Positions 52,449 to 63,977 of a stretch of DNA of 64,000 nucleotides are shown here, piece after piece; the first letter of the stretch is position 1; each line of letters begins with the position of its first letter. Source of the stretch: Neoalteromonas arenosi. Lineage in GTDB: Bacteria > Pseudomonadota > Gammaproteobacteria > Enterobacterales > Alteromonadaceae. The translations under genes and the position numbers were made by a program. The DNA lies in contig NZ_JAUCBP010000006.1 in the NCBI RefSeq assembly GCF_030362855.1, positions 388,336 through 452,335 of the forward strand, in the 5' to 3' direction. The notes under the pieces were generated by a model. The model searched no databases and was not told where the DNA came from. It worked only from the letters and a program-made list of their open reading frames with translations.

Positions 52449-54425
52449 TCAATCCCCTTCCAAAATAAAGCGTTCTGCGCGCTCAACACGACGCGGCTTA
52501 CCCGCAACTATAAGAACATCTCCAGTATGAATAACTTCATCACCTTGTGGGTTGTCAATCTCATGGTGATTGCGACGCAGCCCTTTAAGGACGACACGGA
52601 GTTTGCTGAGGTTTAATTGATTTAATGATTTGCCTGTTGCAAACGCATTGGCTGTGACAATAACGGGATGCATAAACTCCAGTTTATCCTGTGTATTGGG
52701 ATTGATTTCTGTTGTTTCACCGGGATAAAACCCATGCATGTGGTCATAGCGCCCTTTTCGCTCGGCGCGCACGCGTTTCAAGATCCTCGACATTGGCACA
52801 CCTGAATAGTGTAATAACTGTGAAATCAACATCAAGCTCCCCTCTTGCAGTTCTGGCACGACTTGAGTCGCCCCTGCCTCGTATAAACTGTTGAGTTGAT
52901 TATCTTTGCGGATCCGCACAATGACTTTTATTTCGGGTTGCAGCTCTTTTGCCACGGAGATGAGTTTACTGACTTTATCGGGTTGGTCGAATGTGATTAA
53001 AACCAAACGCGCAGCATTCAAATTAGCGCTGCGCAAAATATCCTTATGCGTTGCATCGCCAAAAATTATATTCTCTCCAGCCGCTCGGCTCTCCTGAACT
53101 CTGATCGGGTCGGAATCAATTGCGACAAATTCAATGCCCTCAAGCTTAAGCATGCGAGCACTGCTCTGTCCTACCCGGCCAAACCCGACAACAACTACGT
53201 GATTTTTTAGCGCTTCAACTGTTTTGCTAAGACTGCCTGAATCGTTCAATGACGAGACTAAATTGCGACTACTGAGCAGTCGTGCAAACCGCATACTGTG
53301 TTCAATCAAGTAGGGTGTTAGTGCCATACTGAGAATACCCACACTGATAATAAAAGACGCTACTTGCGTAGTGAGTACCTGATGCGTAACGGCCAAGGCT
53401 GCTAATACAAAACTAAACTCACCAATTTGACACAGTTTAAATGCCGCCGCCCAACTATCGCGAGAGGCTACTTTAAATAACCACGATACTAGTTGCATAA
53501 GCACGACTTTCAACGCTAACACTGCAACGGTTGCGATAATCACCCAGTACCAACTCTCTTGCAGATAATTAAGATTCAGCTGCATGCCAACGGTAACGAA
53601 AAAAAGCCCCATCAGCATGTCTCGGAACGGGCGTATATCAGCCTCTAGCTGATAGCGATACTGACTTTCGCTTAACATCATACCGGCTAGAAATGCACCT
53701 AACGCCATAGAAAGGCCAAACCAATAGGTGAGACCCGCGGCCAATAAAGCTACAACAATAGTTGTGAGTACAAATAACTCGTCTGTTCGGGTACTGGCAA
53801 CTTCGCGAAATAACAGGGGTAAGCCCCACTTTCCCGCGGCGAGCAAAATCGTCACAACCGTCACACCTTTTAATAACGCCAAGGATATCGCTACAGCAAA
53901 AGACCCTTCGGTCAGTGGTGACATTAAAGGAATAGCAATTAGAAAAGGTACAACAGCGAGATCTTGAAACAATAAAACACTGATTGCGAGCTGGGTGCGC
54001 TGATTGTGTAAAATTCCCATTTCAGCGACTTGCTTGATAACAATCGCAGTAGACGACAGTGCTATCATACCGCCAATTACTAAGGCTGCATTGCCGGGTA
54101 AACCGATGAGTAGTGCGCCCCCCCAAAACACCAGTGTAGTCAATATAACTTGACCTGCCCCAACCCCAAACACCATATGACGCATCGCCACAAGTTTAGG
54201 TAGCGAGAATTCTAGACCAAGGGAAAACAATAGAAAGACGATACCGACTTCTGCTAAAAGGTGCATCTGTTCTGGCTGCTCAAACAGCGCCATCACATCG
54301 GGGCCTGCAATAATGCCGGTCACAATATACGAGAGTATTGGCGGTAGACCCATGCGCTTTAATAGCCATATGAGCCCTACAGCGATTACCATCAGAACAA
54401 TGACTTGAACAAACTCATTGTGCAT
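52449..54425 (-). CDS. Kef-type cation:proton antiporter (CPA2) with TrkA domains
   Basis: 658-residue inner-membrane protein. About 12-13 helices form the CPA2 exchanger (LGLEFSLPKLVAMRH, then ALVIGGMIALSSTAIVIKQ). From near residue 390 comes an NAD-binding TrkA-N domain (VVVVGFGRVGQSSARML), and the end is a TrkA-C domain. It resembles KefB/KefC/YbaL potassium efflux systems. The start is ATG at 54425 with AGGT 6 bases upstream; an in-frame ATG at 54467 lacks a ribosome-binding site. No KefF/KefG-type ancillary subunit gene is adjacent. Confidence 0.92.
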   Translation of the reverse strand: MHNEFVQVIVLMVIAVGLIWLLKRMGLPPILSYIVTGIIAGPDVMALFEQPEQMHLLAEVGIVFLLFSLGLEFSLPKLVAMRHMVFGVGAGQVILTTLVFWGGALLIGLPGNAALVIGGMIALSSTAIVIKQVAEMGILHNQRTQLAISVLLFQDLAVVPFLIAIPLMSPLTEGSFAVAISLALLKGVTVVTILLAAGKWGLPLLFREVASTRTDELFVLTTIVVALLAAGLTYWFGLSMALGAFLAGMMLSESQYRYQLEADIRPFRDMLMGLFFVTVGMQLNLNYLQESWYWVIIATVAVLALKVVLMQLVSWLFKVASRDSWAAAFKLCQIGEFSFVLAALAVTHQVLTTQVASFIISVGILSMALTPYLIEHSMRFARLLSSRNLVSSLNDSGSLSKTVEALKNHVVVVGFGRVGQSSARMLKLEGIEFVAIDSDPIRVQESRAAGENIIFGDATHKDILRSANLNAARLVLITFDQPDKVSKLISVAKELQPEIKVIVRIRKDNQLNSLYEAGATQVVPELQEGSLMLISQLLHYSGVPMSRILKRVRAERKGRYDHMHGFYPGETTEINPNTQDKLEFMHPVIVTANAFATGKSLNQLNLSKLRVVLKGLRRNHHEIDNPQGDEVIHTGDVLIVAGKPRRVERAERFILEGD

Positions 54426-54587
54426 TCTACCTAACTCCCTAAGTTTGGCTCGCATCTTGCTGAACATTAATCAACTAACGAATATTCGCCAGTTAATCGC
54501 CCAATTTTGCAATTTTCGTCAAAAAACCGCCAGTGACAGACTATTGCAATGTAGGCCTTAACTCAATCAACAACGATCATTTGGAGT

Positions 54588-55523
54588 ATGCTTTTGGACT
54601 ATTTATCTATCTCCTCGACTTTGCAGAGCAATAGCGCAGGCAGCGCCGACGCTACTCGTATAAATGTTGATAGTTATACTCAACCACTGACTCATGCAAT
54701 TGAATACACGGCTTTTTTAAATTTAATGCTGGCGACCATAGATTTAGATGAACTTTGTCAAAACTACTTTCAATATCTGGCTAGCCGCTTGCCGCTCAAA
54801 CGGCTGAACTTTGCCATTGATCAACAAGCATTCGCATTCGGTGATAACAATTCGGCTGATATCAGCATAACGCTGCCCAGCACCACTCATAACCGCTCGT
54901 TAAATGCGATGGTTAAAACCGTGACTTATAGCTTCAGTCGTCGGTTGAGTGTGCAACAGCAAACCCTATTACATGAACTACACACACATTTTTGTATTCC
55001 ACTCGGTCACGCGACTCAATATCGCCATATTCTGCAACAAACAACACGGGACCCTTTGACAGGGTTGGGCAACCGCGCCGGTTTTGATGAACAGATCGAG
55101 CGCTTTTTAGGGCAATATTTACGCCGAGGAACTCGATTTGGTTTGCTTGTTATTGATTTAGATAATTTCAAACAGGTTAACGATAGCCACGGCCATCAAC
55201 AGGGTGACCAAGCCCTGCAAGCGGTCGGCGACTTGTTGGCGCACTTAATGCGCATCGAAGATAGTGCGTTCCGTTTTGGCGGTGACGAATTTTGCTGTTT
55301 AATTCACGATGTTGGTGAGTCGGAAATTGACCAAATTGCTGAGCGCATCAGAGTTGCAGCAGAACGTTCTCCCCTGCTGCGACAGCATCGTATCACCATG
55401 AGTATTGGAGGTACTCTGGTAGTACACAATGACAACGCGGAATCGATATTTGCGAGAGCCGATAAGGCGGTCTATCGCGTTAAAGCAGAGGCCAAAAACG
55501 CGGTTTTTATTATCCGTGACTAG
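54588..55523 (+). CDS. diguanylate cyclase (GGDEF)
   Basis: 311-residue cytoplasmic protein. The N-terminal 150 residues are a sensor-like region of unknown type without membrane helices. The C-terminal GGDEF domain begins TTRDPLTGLGNRAGFDEQ, has the intact active site GGDEF at 231-235 and the inhibitory site RIED at 222-225, exactly five residues before it. It is therefore likely an active, product-inhibited c-di-GMP synthase. The start is ATG at 54588, very close to GGAG; TTG at 54594 would be better spaced. The tail overlaps tilS by 4 bases. Confidence 0.9.
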   Translation: MLLDYLSISSTLQSNSAGSADATRINVDSYTQPLTHAIEYTAFLNLMLATIDLDELCQNYFQYLASRLPLKRLNFAIDQQAFAFGDNNSADISITLPSTTHNRSLNAMVKTVTYSFSRRLSVQQQTLLHELHTHFCIPLGHATQYRHILQQTTRDPLTGLGNRAGFDEQIERFLGQYLRRGTRFGLLVIDLDNFKQVNDSHGHQQGDQALQAVGDLLAHLMRIEDSAFRFGGDEFCCLIHDVGESEIDQIAERIRVAAERSPLLRQHRITMSIGGTLVVHNDNAESIFARADKAVYRVKAEAKNAVFIIRD

Positions 55524-56938
55524 GGCGTTTCTCTGTTTTCTGAGTGAGCATAGTTCGCCCAGCCTTGTTGCCCATCAGTAACCCAAAGCAATTCGTCGCC
55601 TGCAAATACCCCAATCATTGCTTGTCGGTGCCATACTGGGATCCGCCACTCTTTCAGCCAATGTTTAAGTTGCCGGGCTTTTTGCTGCGGTCGGGCGGCA
55701 AAGTACTGTTCACCATCGGCGCGTGCCAGGTGGTACTTGTGTGCGTGCACCGGTAACTCGTATTGCAAAACCGAACACTCTTTTTGTAACTGTACCTTTT
55801 GTTTCAGACTAGTAGTGCCTTTAAGGGTATAAGTTACCGCATTGCCACCCGCATCAATCCAATCCAAACTAACCTCTCCGCTGCAATAACTAGCGTCTGA
55901 GGGTGCGACATATGGCTGCATGAAGAAGTAGAGTTGCTGTTGAAAGCCGCGCACTTGATGATTATGCCACGTTACGACAGGGTGGGCTTGGCGATCCGCC
56001 TGCACAGCCAGTATTAGTTGCTGCAAAACTGCGTGACTCGGCATTTGTGCGCCTTGTTTCGCCAACCAATGCCGTAATAACGAAGCATGCAACTCTTTCG
56101 AGGTTTGCAATAATCCATGACTGTCCAATATTGCAGGTGCTATTAATAGATTCTGCAATTTTTCATCCAGCAACAATTCTAGTGCTTGCTGTTGTTCACG
56201 GCACAGTTCACTGCTACGTGCGATTGCCGATTTTATGCCTGCATACTTTTCCGGCCACTGTTGTTCAATCGCCGGAAGCAATGTGTGACGCATTTTATTG
56301 CGATCGAAACTCAGATCCCGATTAGACTCATCGTCAACCCATGTAAGGTTTTGCTTAACGGCATAGTCTTGAATGCTTGCGCGCGAAATACTCAGCAAAG
56401 GCCGAGCAATGATCAAGCTGCGCTCACCAATGTGACGAAAACTAACCGACTCCATTGCGCCTAGCCCCTTCGGCCCACTGCCGCGAAACAAGCGCAGCAT
56501 AGCGGTTTCAACTTGATCGTCGAGGTGATGGCCTAATAACAATAGGGCGTTGGGCGGAAGCTGCTGTTCAAATGCATTGTAGCGGGCCTCGCGCGCTAAG
56601 GCTTCAAGACTTTTGCGCGGCGCTTTTTGAATATCTACAGTAATGGTTTTACACTCAGCGCCAAACTGACGCGCGAGATTTTCTACGTGGTACTGCCACG
56701 CTTGAGCATTGCTGCTGAGTTGGTGATTGACGTGAATAACACCGATACGATAGTCGTTATCGGTAGCCCAGCGATTCGCTAGCTGCAATAGAACCACCGA
56801 ATCAAGGCCTCCGGAGCAACCTACCCAAATGATACGGTTAGCTGAGTGACTTGGCTTTGAGTTAGCATTAACTGCTTCACAGGCGTCATTCAACGCCTGT
56901 GAAGCCAAAGAGTAAATTGTGGAACTAGCAGTAACCAA
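55520..56938 (-). CDS. tilS: tRNA(Ile)-lysidine synthase TilS
   Basis: 472-residue N-type ATP pyrophosphatase that adds lysine to C34 of tRNA-Ile(CAU). The PP-loop SGGLDS is at 42-47. Further segments [36 protein letters not shown] and a C-terminal TilS domain ([23 protein letters not shown]) follow. No ATG or GTG is available in frame near the front. The frame opens with TTG at 56938, inside the end of accA, so the exact start is uncertain. Confidence 0.93.
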   Translation of the reverse strand: MVTASSTIYSLASQALNDACEAVNANSKPSHSANRIIWVGCSGGLDSVVLLQLANRWATDNDYRIGVIHVNHQLSSNAQAWQYHVENLARQFGAECKTITVDIQKAPRKSLEALAREARYNAFEQQLPPNALLLLGHHLDDQVETAMLRLFRGSGPKGLGAMESVSFRHIGERSLIIARPLLSISRASIQDYAVKQNLTWVDDESNRDLSFDRNKMRHTLLPAIEQQWPEKYAGIKSAIARSSELCREQQQALELLLDEKLQNLLIAPAILDSHGLLQTSKELHASLLRHWLAKQGAQMPSHAVLQQLILAVQADRQAHPVVTWHNHQVRGFQQQLYFFMQPYVAPSDASYCSGEVSLDWIDAGGNAVTYTLKGTTSLKQKVQLQKECSVLQYELPVHAHKYHLARADGEQYFAARPQQKARQLKHWLKEWRIPVWHRQAMIGVFAGDELLWVTDGQQGWANYAHSENRETP

Positions 56939-57881
56939 ACGACATCAGTCGCTCGTAACGCTGCTCAAGTAGCTCTTCTGTTGACAAGCTCTTCAGCTGC
57001 GCGAGCTGTTGTTTAATCGTAGCTTTCAGATTGGCTGCAGCACTATCAAAGTCGCGATGAGCACCACCTAGAGGTTCATCGACAATGGTATTAATCAAAC
57101 CAAGCTCATGGATTTGTGCGGCACTAACCCCCATCGCTTCTGCTGCTGTCGGCGCTTTTTCGGCGCTTTTCCATAGAATGGATGCACAACCCTCGGGTGA
57201 AATTACCGAGTAGGTGCTGTACTGCATCATATTTACCCTATCACCAACACCAATAGCCAGTGCACCGCCAGAACCACCTTCACCAATTACGGTACAGACG
57301 ACTGGCACTTGCAATTCAGCCATTTCCTTTAGATTGCGAGCAATGGCTTCACTCTGACCGCGCTCTTCAGCGCCGACACCAGGATAAGCGCCAGGAGTGT
57401 CTATAAATGTAATAATAGGCAGTTTGAAACGCTCAGCCATTTTCATCAAACGCAACGCTTTGCGGTAGCCTTCGGGTTTTGGCATCCCAAAGTTACGTTT
57501 GATTTTTTCTTTCGTATCTCGCCCTTTTTGATGACCAATAACCATGACAGGCTCATCATCAAGCAATGCTAAGCCACCAACAATGGCTTTGTCGTCTGCA
57601 TAGGCGCGATCACCTGCTAACTCATCAAACTCCGTCAACATACGCTCTACGTAGTCAAAGGTGTATGGTCGATTAGGATGACGCGCGAGTTGTGAGATTT
57701 GCCACGCCCCTAAATTTGCAAAGATCTTTTTTGTTTGCTCGACATTTTTTTCCTGTAGGCGCGTAATTTCTTCTTCGATGCTCACATCGAATTCGCCGTC
57801 CTGATTGACTAGACGCAACTCTTTTATTTTCGCTTCTAACTCAGCAATCGGTTGCTCAAAATCCAGAAAGTGTGAATTCAT
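56925..57881 (-). CDS. accA: acetyl-CoA carboxylase carboxyltransferase subunit alpha
   Basis: 318-residue alpha subunit of the carboxyltransferase, making malonyl-CoA for fatty-acid synthesis with AccD. It starts [22 protein letters not shown] and contains [49 protein letters not shown] and [19 protein letters not shown]. Length equals E. coli AccA (319). It follows dnaE by 34 bases, as in many gammaproteobacteria, and overlaps the start of tilS. Confidence 0.97.
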   Translation of the reverse strand: MNSHFLDFEQPIAELEAKIKELRLVNQDGEFDVSIEEEITRLQEKNVEQTKKIFANLGAWQISQLARHPNRPYTFDYVERMLTEFDELAGDRAYADDKAIVGGLALLDDEPVMVIGHQKGRDTKEKIKRNFGMPKPEGYRKALRLMKMAERFKLPIITFIDTPGAYPGVGAEERGQSEAIARNLKEMAELQVPVVCTVIGEGGSGGALAIGVGDRVNMMQYSTYSVISPEGCASILWKSAEKAPTAAEAMGVSAAQIHELGLINTIVDEPLGGAHRDFDSAAANLKATIKQQLAQLKSLSTEELLEQRYERLMSFGYC

Positions 57882-57915
57882 TCAATATCCCATTTAATCG
57901 TGATAGCAAGTGCGC

Positions 57916-60900
57916 CTAGCGAAACTCTAACGAAACTCTAGAGGCACCCAAACATTGTTTTAAGTCGTGCAATAGCTGATCGTCAGGCGTTACGTACCAG
58001 TCTGCGCCCGATGCCACAGTAACCGCAACATCAGGGTGCGCGACGTTAAAATGCAGTGGACAACTACCACCACGATATTCGTTTATTATGTTTTGTAGTT
58101 TAGACACTGTGTCGAGATTACACCAATTGGCGTCGACTTGCAGCGATATAGCACTTAAGTTGGTTTCTCTTGCTGCAACAATGTCCATGACTTCTCGGGC
58201 CGTAATTGTATTGCCACCAGAGAATTCATCAAAGCTGACCTGTCCCTTTATCAGCAAGATTTTATCTGCAACCAACATCGATTCGTACTGTTCATACATG
58301 TCGGGGAAGAAACGCACATCCATCCGCGCACTTTTATCATCTAACGTCACAATTGCCCAGCGCTTGCCTTTTTTGTTGGTCATCACTCGAACGCCTAACA
58401 CTAGACCAACCGCTGAGCTCATTGCATCGCGCCCCGTGGGTTTTAGGTCGACCAGTCTACCCGCCGTATAGTTGCTTAATTCCTCAATATACTGATTAAT
58501 GGGATGGCCGGTTAGATATAAACCGAGCGTTTCTTTCTCACCTTCCAACCAAATCCGCTCAGACCACTCTGGCACGTCGGCAAAGGCTTGCTTAACATCG
58601 TCCGGCTCGGTAGTTAACAGACCAAACATATCCGATTGACCGTAGGATTCTGCTTTTGCGTGCTGGTCAGCAGCAGCGAGCGCTTCTGGTAGCGATGCCA
58701 TAATCGCAGCGCGGTGAGGACCAAGATTGTCCATTGCGCCAGCAAGAACCAGCTTTTCTAGGACGCGTCGATTGACGCGCTTTATGTCAACTTTGGCGCA
58801 AAAATCAAATAGATCTGAAAACTTACCATGCGTTTCACGTGCTGCAATTATTGCGTCAATCGGACCTTCGCCAACGCCCTTAATGGCACCAATACCATAA
58901 ACGATTCGACCTTTTTCATCGACGGTAAACTTGTAACGGCCGCTGTTCAAATCAGGCGGTAACAAGTCGATACCCATACGGTTACACTCATCGACCAAGG
59001 TGACGATTTTATCGGTATTGTCCATATCTGCAGACATTACAGCAGCCATAAATTGAGCTGGATAGTGAGCTTTCAACCACAGGGTTTGATAGGAGACCAG
59101 CGCATAGGCAGCCGAGTGAGATTTATTAAAACCATAACCGGCAAACTTCTCTACCAGATCGAAGATCTTCATCGCCAAATCAGGATCAATATTATTGTTT
59201 TCAGCCCCTTCAGCAAAAACTGCGCGTTGCTTTGCCATTTCCTCTGGCTTTTTCTTACCCATAGCTCGACGCAATAAATCCGCACCGCCCAAACTATAAC
59301 CAGCCATCTCCTGGGCAATCTGCATCACCTGCTCTTGATACAGAATGATGCCGTACGTCGGTTCCAAAATCGGCTGTAAACACTCGTGCTGATAGTCTGC
59401 ATCTGGGTATGAAATTTCTTCTCGACCGTGTTTTCGATCGATAAAGTTATCAACCATGCCTGACTGCAGCGGACCTGGGCGGAACAACGCCACAAGGGCG
59501 ATTATGTCCTCAAAACAGTCTGGCTTTAAACGTTTGATAAGGTCTTTCATTCCGCGCGATTCCAACTGGAACACGGCAGTAGTCTCAGCGCGTTGTAACA
59601 TATCAAAACTGGTTTTATCGACTAGTGGGATGGCACTGATATCAATCGTTTCACCGCCCCCCTCTTTAATCATTTCAATTGCCCATTGAATAATGGTCAA
59701 CGTCCGTAATCCGAGGAAGTCGAATTTGACTAGACCGGCCGTTTCAACGTCATTTTTATCAAATTGCGTAACCGGGTTGTTGCCTTCGTCATCGCAATAT
59801 AATGGGGCGAAGTCGATAATCTTCGTAGGCGCGATTACCACACCACCCGCGTGTTTTCCGGCATTCCGCGTTACCCCTTCTAACACCCGAGCCATTGCCA
59901 TTAAATCGGCAACTTCTTCATCACTTTGCTCTAATTCACCGAGGCGTGGTTCGACATCAAATGCTTTGGCCAAGGTCATTCCCGGATCTGATGGGATTAA
60001 CTTACTTATCCGGTCAACGAAGCCATACGGATGTCCCAACACACGTCCTACATCACGCACCACGGCTTTCGCAGCCATGGTGCCGAAGGTAATGATTTGC
60101 GACACCGCTTCACGACCATACATTTGTGCCACGTGATCAATAACTTCGTCGCGTCGATCCATACAAAAATCGACATCGAAATCTGGCATGGAAACCCGTT
60201 CTGGGTTTAGGAAACGTTCGAATAGTAAGTCAAATTCCAATGGATCAAGGTCAGTAATCGCGAGTGCATAGGCGACGAGTGAACCCGCTCCCGAACCGCG
60301 ACCAGGTCCTACAGGAATGTCGTGGTCCTTGCTCCACTGAATAAACTCCATGACGATCAAGAAGTAACCAGGGAACCCCATCTGATTGATTACGTCGAGC
60401 TCGATTTGCAAGCGTTCATCGTATTCAGGGCGCTTTTCTGCACGCACTTTTTCATCTGGAAACAAAAATGCTAAGCGTTGTTCAAGGCCTTCGCGCGAAA
60501 CTTTGACCAGGTAATCAGCATCTGACATGCCACCGGTTGGAAATTTGGGAAGAAAATACTCGCCCAGTTTAACTACCACACTGCACCGCTTAGCGATTTC
60601 AACAGAATTATCGAGCGCTTCGGGAATATCGGCAAATAATGCATTCATTTCCGCCACCGACCGCAAGTATTGCTGATTGCTGTAACGCTTGGGTCGGCGG
60701 GTATCTTCGAGCGTATATCCATCGTGGATTGCAACGCGAATTTCATGTGCTTCAAACCCACTAGAATCAATAAAACACACTTCATTGGTCGCTACAACAG
60801 GAAGATCATTAGCCGCGGCAAAAGCGACTGCTGCATGTACGTAGTCTTCTTCTCCGGCACGCCCTGTGCGCACTAACTCGAGATAAAAGCGATCGTGAAA

Positions 60901-61428
60901 GTGGCTTTGATAAAAGCCACTAATTTGCGTCGCTAACCCTTGATTACCGTTACTTAGCGCTGTACCTAGATCACCTTGTGTCGCACCCGACAGTACAATA
61001 ATCCCAGTATTATGCTGAGCTAACCACGCCTGATCGATAACCGCTCGATTGCTCACATAACCGCGTTTATAGGCTTCCGATATTAGCAGTGTAATATTCT
61101 TATAACCCTCTTCATTCATCGCCAATAACGTCAGACGGAAAATATCATTGGCAATAAACTGGCTAGTTACCCAAACATCCACGCCGATGATCGGCTTTAT
61201 GCCCCGACTGTGGGACTCAGAATAAAATTTCACCAAACCGCACATGTTCATTTGGTCGGTAATTGCAATGGCCGGCATATCCTGTTGTTTGGCCGCGTCC
61301 AAAATGGGTTTAACTTTGTTGAGGCCATCCATCATGGAGAAATCACTGTGCACCCGCAAATGTACAAATGGCCTGAGAGGCGTTGAATTTTGATCTGTTT
61401 CTTCTGGGATTAGTGCAGGTTCAGTCAT
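57916..61428 (-). CDS. dnaE: DNA polymerase III subunit alpha
   Basis: 1170-residue replicative polymerase. In order: PHP domain (about 20-220), palm with catalytic aspartates in MPDFDVDF (Asp416 and Asp418), fingers, helix-hairpin-helix region ([20 protein letters not shown]) and an OB-fold near residues 990-1080. Length is close to E. coli DnaE (1160). It follows rnhB by 14 bases. Confidence 0.97.
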   Translation of the reverse strand: MTEPALIPEETDQNSTPLRPFVHLRVHSDFSMMDGLNKVKPILDAAKQQDMPAIAITDQMNMCGLVKFYSESHSRGIKPIIGVDVWVTSQFIANDIFRLTLLAMNEEGYKNITLLISEAYKRGYVSNRAVIDQAWLAQHNTGIIVLSGATQGDLGTALSNGNQGLATQISGFYQSHFHDRFYLELVRTGRAGEEDYVHAAVAFAAANDLPVVATNEVCFIDSSGFEAHEIRVAIHDGYTLEDTRRPKRYSNQQYLRSVAEMNALFADIPEALDNSVEIAKRCSVVVKLGEYFLPKFPTGGMSDADYLVKVSREGLEQRLAFLFPDEKVRAEKRPEYDERLQIELDVINQMGFPGYFLIVMEFIQWSKDHDIPVGPGRGSGAGSLVAYALAITDLDPLEFDLLFERFLNPERVSMPDFDVDFCMDRRDEVIDHVAQMYGREAVSQIITFGTMAAKAVVRDVGRVLGHPYGFVDRISKLIPSDPGMTLAKAFDVEPRLGELEQSDEEVADLMAMARVLEGVTRNAGKHAGGVVIAPTKIIDFAPLYCDDEGNNPVTQFDKNDVETAGLVKFDFLGLRTLTIIQWAIEMIKEGGGETIDISAIPLVDKTSFDMLQRAETTAVFQLESRGMKDLIKRLKPDCFEDIIALVALFRPGPLQSGMVDNFIDRKHGREEISYPDADYQHECLQPILEPTYGIILYQEQVMQIAQEMAGYSLGGADLLRRAMGKKKPEEMAKQRAVFAEGAENNNIDPDLAMKIFDLVEKFAGYGFNKSHSAAYALVSYQTLWLKAHYPAQFMAAVMSADMDNTDKIVTLVDECNRMGIDLLPPDLNSGRYKFTVDEKGRIVYGIGAIKGVGEGPIDAIIAARETHGKFSDLFDFCAKVDIKRVNRRVLEKLVLAGAMDNLGPHRAAIMASLPEALAAADQHAKAESYGQSDMFGLLTTEPDDVKQAFADVPEWSERIWLEGEKETLGLYLTGHPINQYIEELSNYTAGRLVDLKPTGRDAMSSAVGLVLGVRVMTNKKGKRWAIVTLDDKSARMDVRFFPDMYEQYESMLVADKILLIKGQVSFDEFSGGNTITAREVMDIVAARETNLSAISLQVDANWCNLDTVSKLQNIINEYRGGSCPLHFNVAHPDVAVTVASGADWYVTPDDQLLHDLKQCLGASRVSLEFR

Positions 61429-61442
61429 AGACTTCAGACTCG

Positions 61443-62018
61443 TTATATGCGATTTAATCGCTGTTGTACTGGCTTAAAACTTTTGCGGTAACAATCTAAC
61501 ACACCCAAGCGCTCAATCGCAGCAAAATGTGCTTTGGTTGGATAGCCTTTATGCTTATCAAACCCAAACTCTGGGTACTGCTGATGCAGATCCAACATTT
61601 CCTGATCGCGTGCCACTTTTGCGAGAATGGAAGCTGCTGCGATTTCAGCGTGTAGAGCATCACCTTTTACGACGGCCTCTGACGCATAGTTCCACTTTGG
61701 TAAGCGGTTGCCATCTACCCGCACAAAGTCAGGCTGAATAGTCAAAGCTGCTACTGCGCGGTGCATGGCCAACAGCGAAGCATGTAGAATGTTCAGCTCG
61801 TCAATTTCGGCAGGTTCAGCACGTCCCATGGCCCAACACAATGACTCTGCTTTAATTTGATCAGCAAGCTGTTCGCGTTTTTTCGCTGACAACTTTTTTG
61901 AGTCTGCCAATCCAGCTATCGGCCGCTTTGGATCGAGTATAACGGCTGCGGTAACCACTGCACCGACTAAAGGGCCGCGGCCCACTTCATCGACACCTGC
62001 GATGTATTGCTTATCCAT
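61443..62018 (-). CDS. rnhB: ribonuclease HII
   Basis: 191-residue type 2 RNase H that removes misincorporated ribonucleotides from DNA. The signature is [12 protein letters not shown] with catalytic Asp10 and Glu11. Other acidic ligands are near [11 protein letters not shown] and [11 protein letters not shown], and [14 protein letters not shown] is typical. It lies 12 bases after lpxB and 14 before dnaE, the conserved order of gammaproteobacteria. Confidence 0.96.
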   Translation of the reverse strand: MDKQYIAGVDEVGRGPLVGAVVTAAVILDPKRPIAGLADSKKLSAKKREQLADQIKAESLCWAMGRAEPAEIDELNILHASLLAMHRAVAALTIQPDFVRVDGNRLPKWNYASEAVVKGDALHAEIAAASILAKVARDQEMLDLHQQYPEFGFDKHKGYPTKAHFAAIERLGVLDCYRKSFKPVQQRLNRI

Positions 62019-62030
62019 ACATGAGTTCGT

Positions 62031-63200
62031 CTATTTAGATACAGAGATCAAGGATAACACCGCTTCAGCGGCTTGTTTATCAGCATCTCGTTTTAAATCT
62101 TGGTGAATATCGGTAAATATTTGCTGCAGTTCTTTTCCTTCTGACCCGAATAGTGGAATCAGGTGCTTGGCAAGATTGTCAGCATTCACCTCGGCTTGTA
62201 AAAGCTCTGTCACCAAGGCTCGATCGCCCAATAAATTAGGCAATGAAAAATATTTTGGCTTGTACAAATAGCCCATCATAAAACGCGTTAAACGCGCCAT
62301 TTTATATGCCACAACCATTGGCCGCTTGCACAGCATTGCCTCGAGCGTCGCAGTTCCTGAGGCTATCAGTACCGCATTAGCCGCCAACAAACACTCTCGC
62401 GATTGACCATCTGTGATTTTATAGTCGAACAATAGCGGATTAGTCATTGCGTAATCTTGAAGAATTTCAACGATCTGTTGTTTTCTTGCGTCGTTGGCAG
62501 CTGGAATTAGTACCATTAGTCGCTGCTGCTGAACGGTAAAATGTTGTCCCGTTATTTGTGCTGCGCGCAGAAATTCAAGCAATAACGCATTGACTTCACC
62601 TTTGCGAGATCCTGGCAATAGTGCCAACACCGGTTGCTCAGCGTGAATCTCTAGTGCTTTACGAATATTGAGACCGTCGTCATGCAGCGGGATAGAATCT
62701 GCCAGCGTATGCCCGACAAATTTATACGGCACGTTGTAGTGTTGATAAATAGCGGCTTCAAACGGAAACAAGCCGAGAACTAGATTGGTGGCTTTGGCAA
62801 TTTTGTGGATCCGTTTTTCGCGCCAAGCCCAAACTGTTGGGCTGACATAATGGACCGTTTTAATACCACGCTGCTTTAGAACAGTTTCAATTCGCAAATT
62901 AAAATCTGGTGCATCGACGCCAATAAATACATCTGGCACGTCAGTCTCAAAATGATCGAGAACCTGGTGCTTGACCCTTAGCAACCTGGGCAATCGCCCT
63001 AGAACCTCCACCAAACCCATTACCGATAACTCATCCATATCGACCAATGACGTAAGACCCTGGGCGAGCATGTGTTTCCCGCCGATACCGGAAAAACGAA
63101 TATTCGGATTTTGTCGATTGAGCTCGCGCATTAAACCGCCGGCCAGCATATCGCCAGACGGTTCACCGGCAATAATGCCAACGTGTAGAGCTTTTGCCAT
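62031..63200 (-). CDS. lpxB: lipid-A-disaccharide synthase
   Basis: 389-residue GT19 enzyme. It joins UDP-2,3-diacylglucosamine and lipid X to form the lipid A disaccharide at the inner membrane. It has GIIAGEPSGDMLAGGLMREL, GVDAPDFNLRIE, TVHYVSPTVWAWREKRIHKI and LALLPGSRKGEV. It starts 3 bases after lpxA, so the two are coupled. Confidence 0.96.
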   Translation of the reverse strand: MAKALHVGIIAGEPSGDMLAGGLMRELNRQNPNIRFSGIGGKHMLAQGLTSLVDMDELSVMGLVEVLGRLPRLLRVKHQVLDHFETDVPDVFIGVDAPDFNLRIETVLKQRGIKTVHYVSPTVWAWREKRIHKIAKATNLVLGLFPFEAAIYQHYNVPYKFVGHTLADSIPLHDDGLNIRKALEIHAEQPVLALLPGSRKGEVNALLLEFLRAAQITGQHFTVQQQRLMVLIPAANDARKQQIVEILQDYAMTNPLLFDYKITDGQSRECLLAANAVLIASGTATLEAMLCKRPMVVAYKMARLTRFMMGYLYKPKYFSLPNLLGDRALVTELLQAEVNADNLAKHLIPLFGSEGKELQQIFTDIHQDLKRDADKQAAEAVLSLISVSK

Positions 63201-63203
63201 TAG

Positions 63204-63977
63204 CTAGCGCACAATCCCACGAGCAGAATGCTCAATAAAGTCAGCAAGAATACTTATTTCGGGTGTGGTTTTTGCCATCTCTTTGAGAATTTCTACGGCT
63301 TGGTCGGCAGTATTGCCGTCGCGATAGATGGCCTTGTAAGCACGTTTGATTTGCATAATGGTTTCTTTATCGAAACCACGGCGTTTGAGACCTTCCGAGT
63401 TTATTCCTTGCGGTATATGTTTGGTACCACTAACCATGATGTATGGAGGGATATCGCGCAACACAATCGCGCCACCACCGGTAAAACTGTGTGAACCAAT
63501 CTTACAAAACTGATGGATCGCCGTCATACCACCAAGGATGACCGTGTTACCAATATGTACATGGCCTGCAATGGTGACATTGTTGGCAAAGATATTGTCA
63601 TCGCCAATCATACAATCGTGAGCAATGTGGACGTTAACCATCAACAAATTGTTATTGCCAATTTTGGTGAGCTCTTCATCTTGCACCGTTCCGCGGTGGA
63701 CGGTGACTGATTCTCGGAAAATATTGTTATCACCGATTTCCAAACGCGTTGGTTCGCCGGCGTATTTTTTATCCTGACAGGCTTCGCCAATACTGCAAAA
63801 CTGGAAGAAATGATTGCCTTTGCCGATCGTTGACGGCCCCTTGATTACAACATGCGACTCTAAGATGCAATCGTCGCCAATCACAACGTCGTGCCCCACA
63901 TAACTGTAGGGCCCGATAGAAACGTTGTTTCCGATTACCGCTGTGGGTTCGATGATTGCTGTCGCATGTATAGTCAT
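63204..63977 (-). CDS. lpxA: acyl-ACP--UDP-N-acetylglucosamine O-acyltransferase
   Basis: 257-residue first enzyme of lipid A synthesis. It is a left-handed beta-helix of hexapeptide repeats (IEPTAVIGNNVSIGPYSYVG onward), with the catalytic-His segment NVHIAHDCMIGDDN and a C-terminal helical part (LKRRGFDKETIMQIKRAYKAIYRDG). It is complete. Only 23 bases remain to the window edge, so the usual upstream fabZ would lie outside. Confidence 0.96.
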   Translation of the reverse strand: MTIHATAIIEPTAVIGNNVSIGPYSYVGHDVVIGDDCILESHVVIKGPSTIGKGNHFFQFCSIGEACQDKKYAGEPTRLEIGDNNIFRESVTVHRGTVQDEELTKIGNNNLLMVNVHIAHDCMIGDDNIFANNVTIAGHVHIGNTVILGGMTAIHQFCKIGSHSFTGGGAIVLRDIPPYIMVSGTKHIPQGINSEGLKRRGFDKETIMQIKRAYKAIYRDGNTADQAVEILKEMAKTTPEISILADFIEHSARGIVR

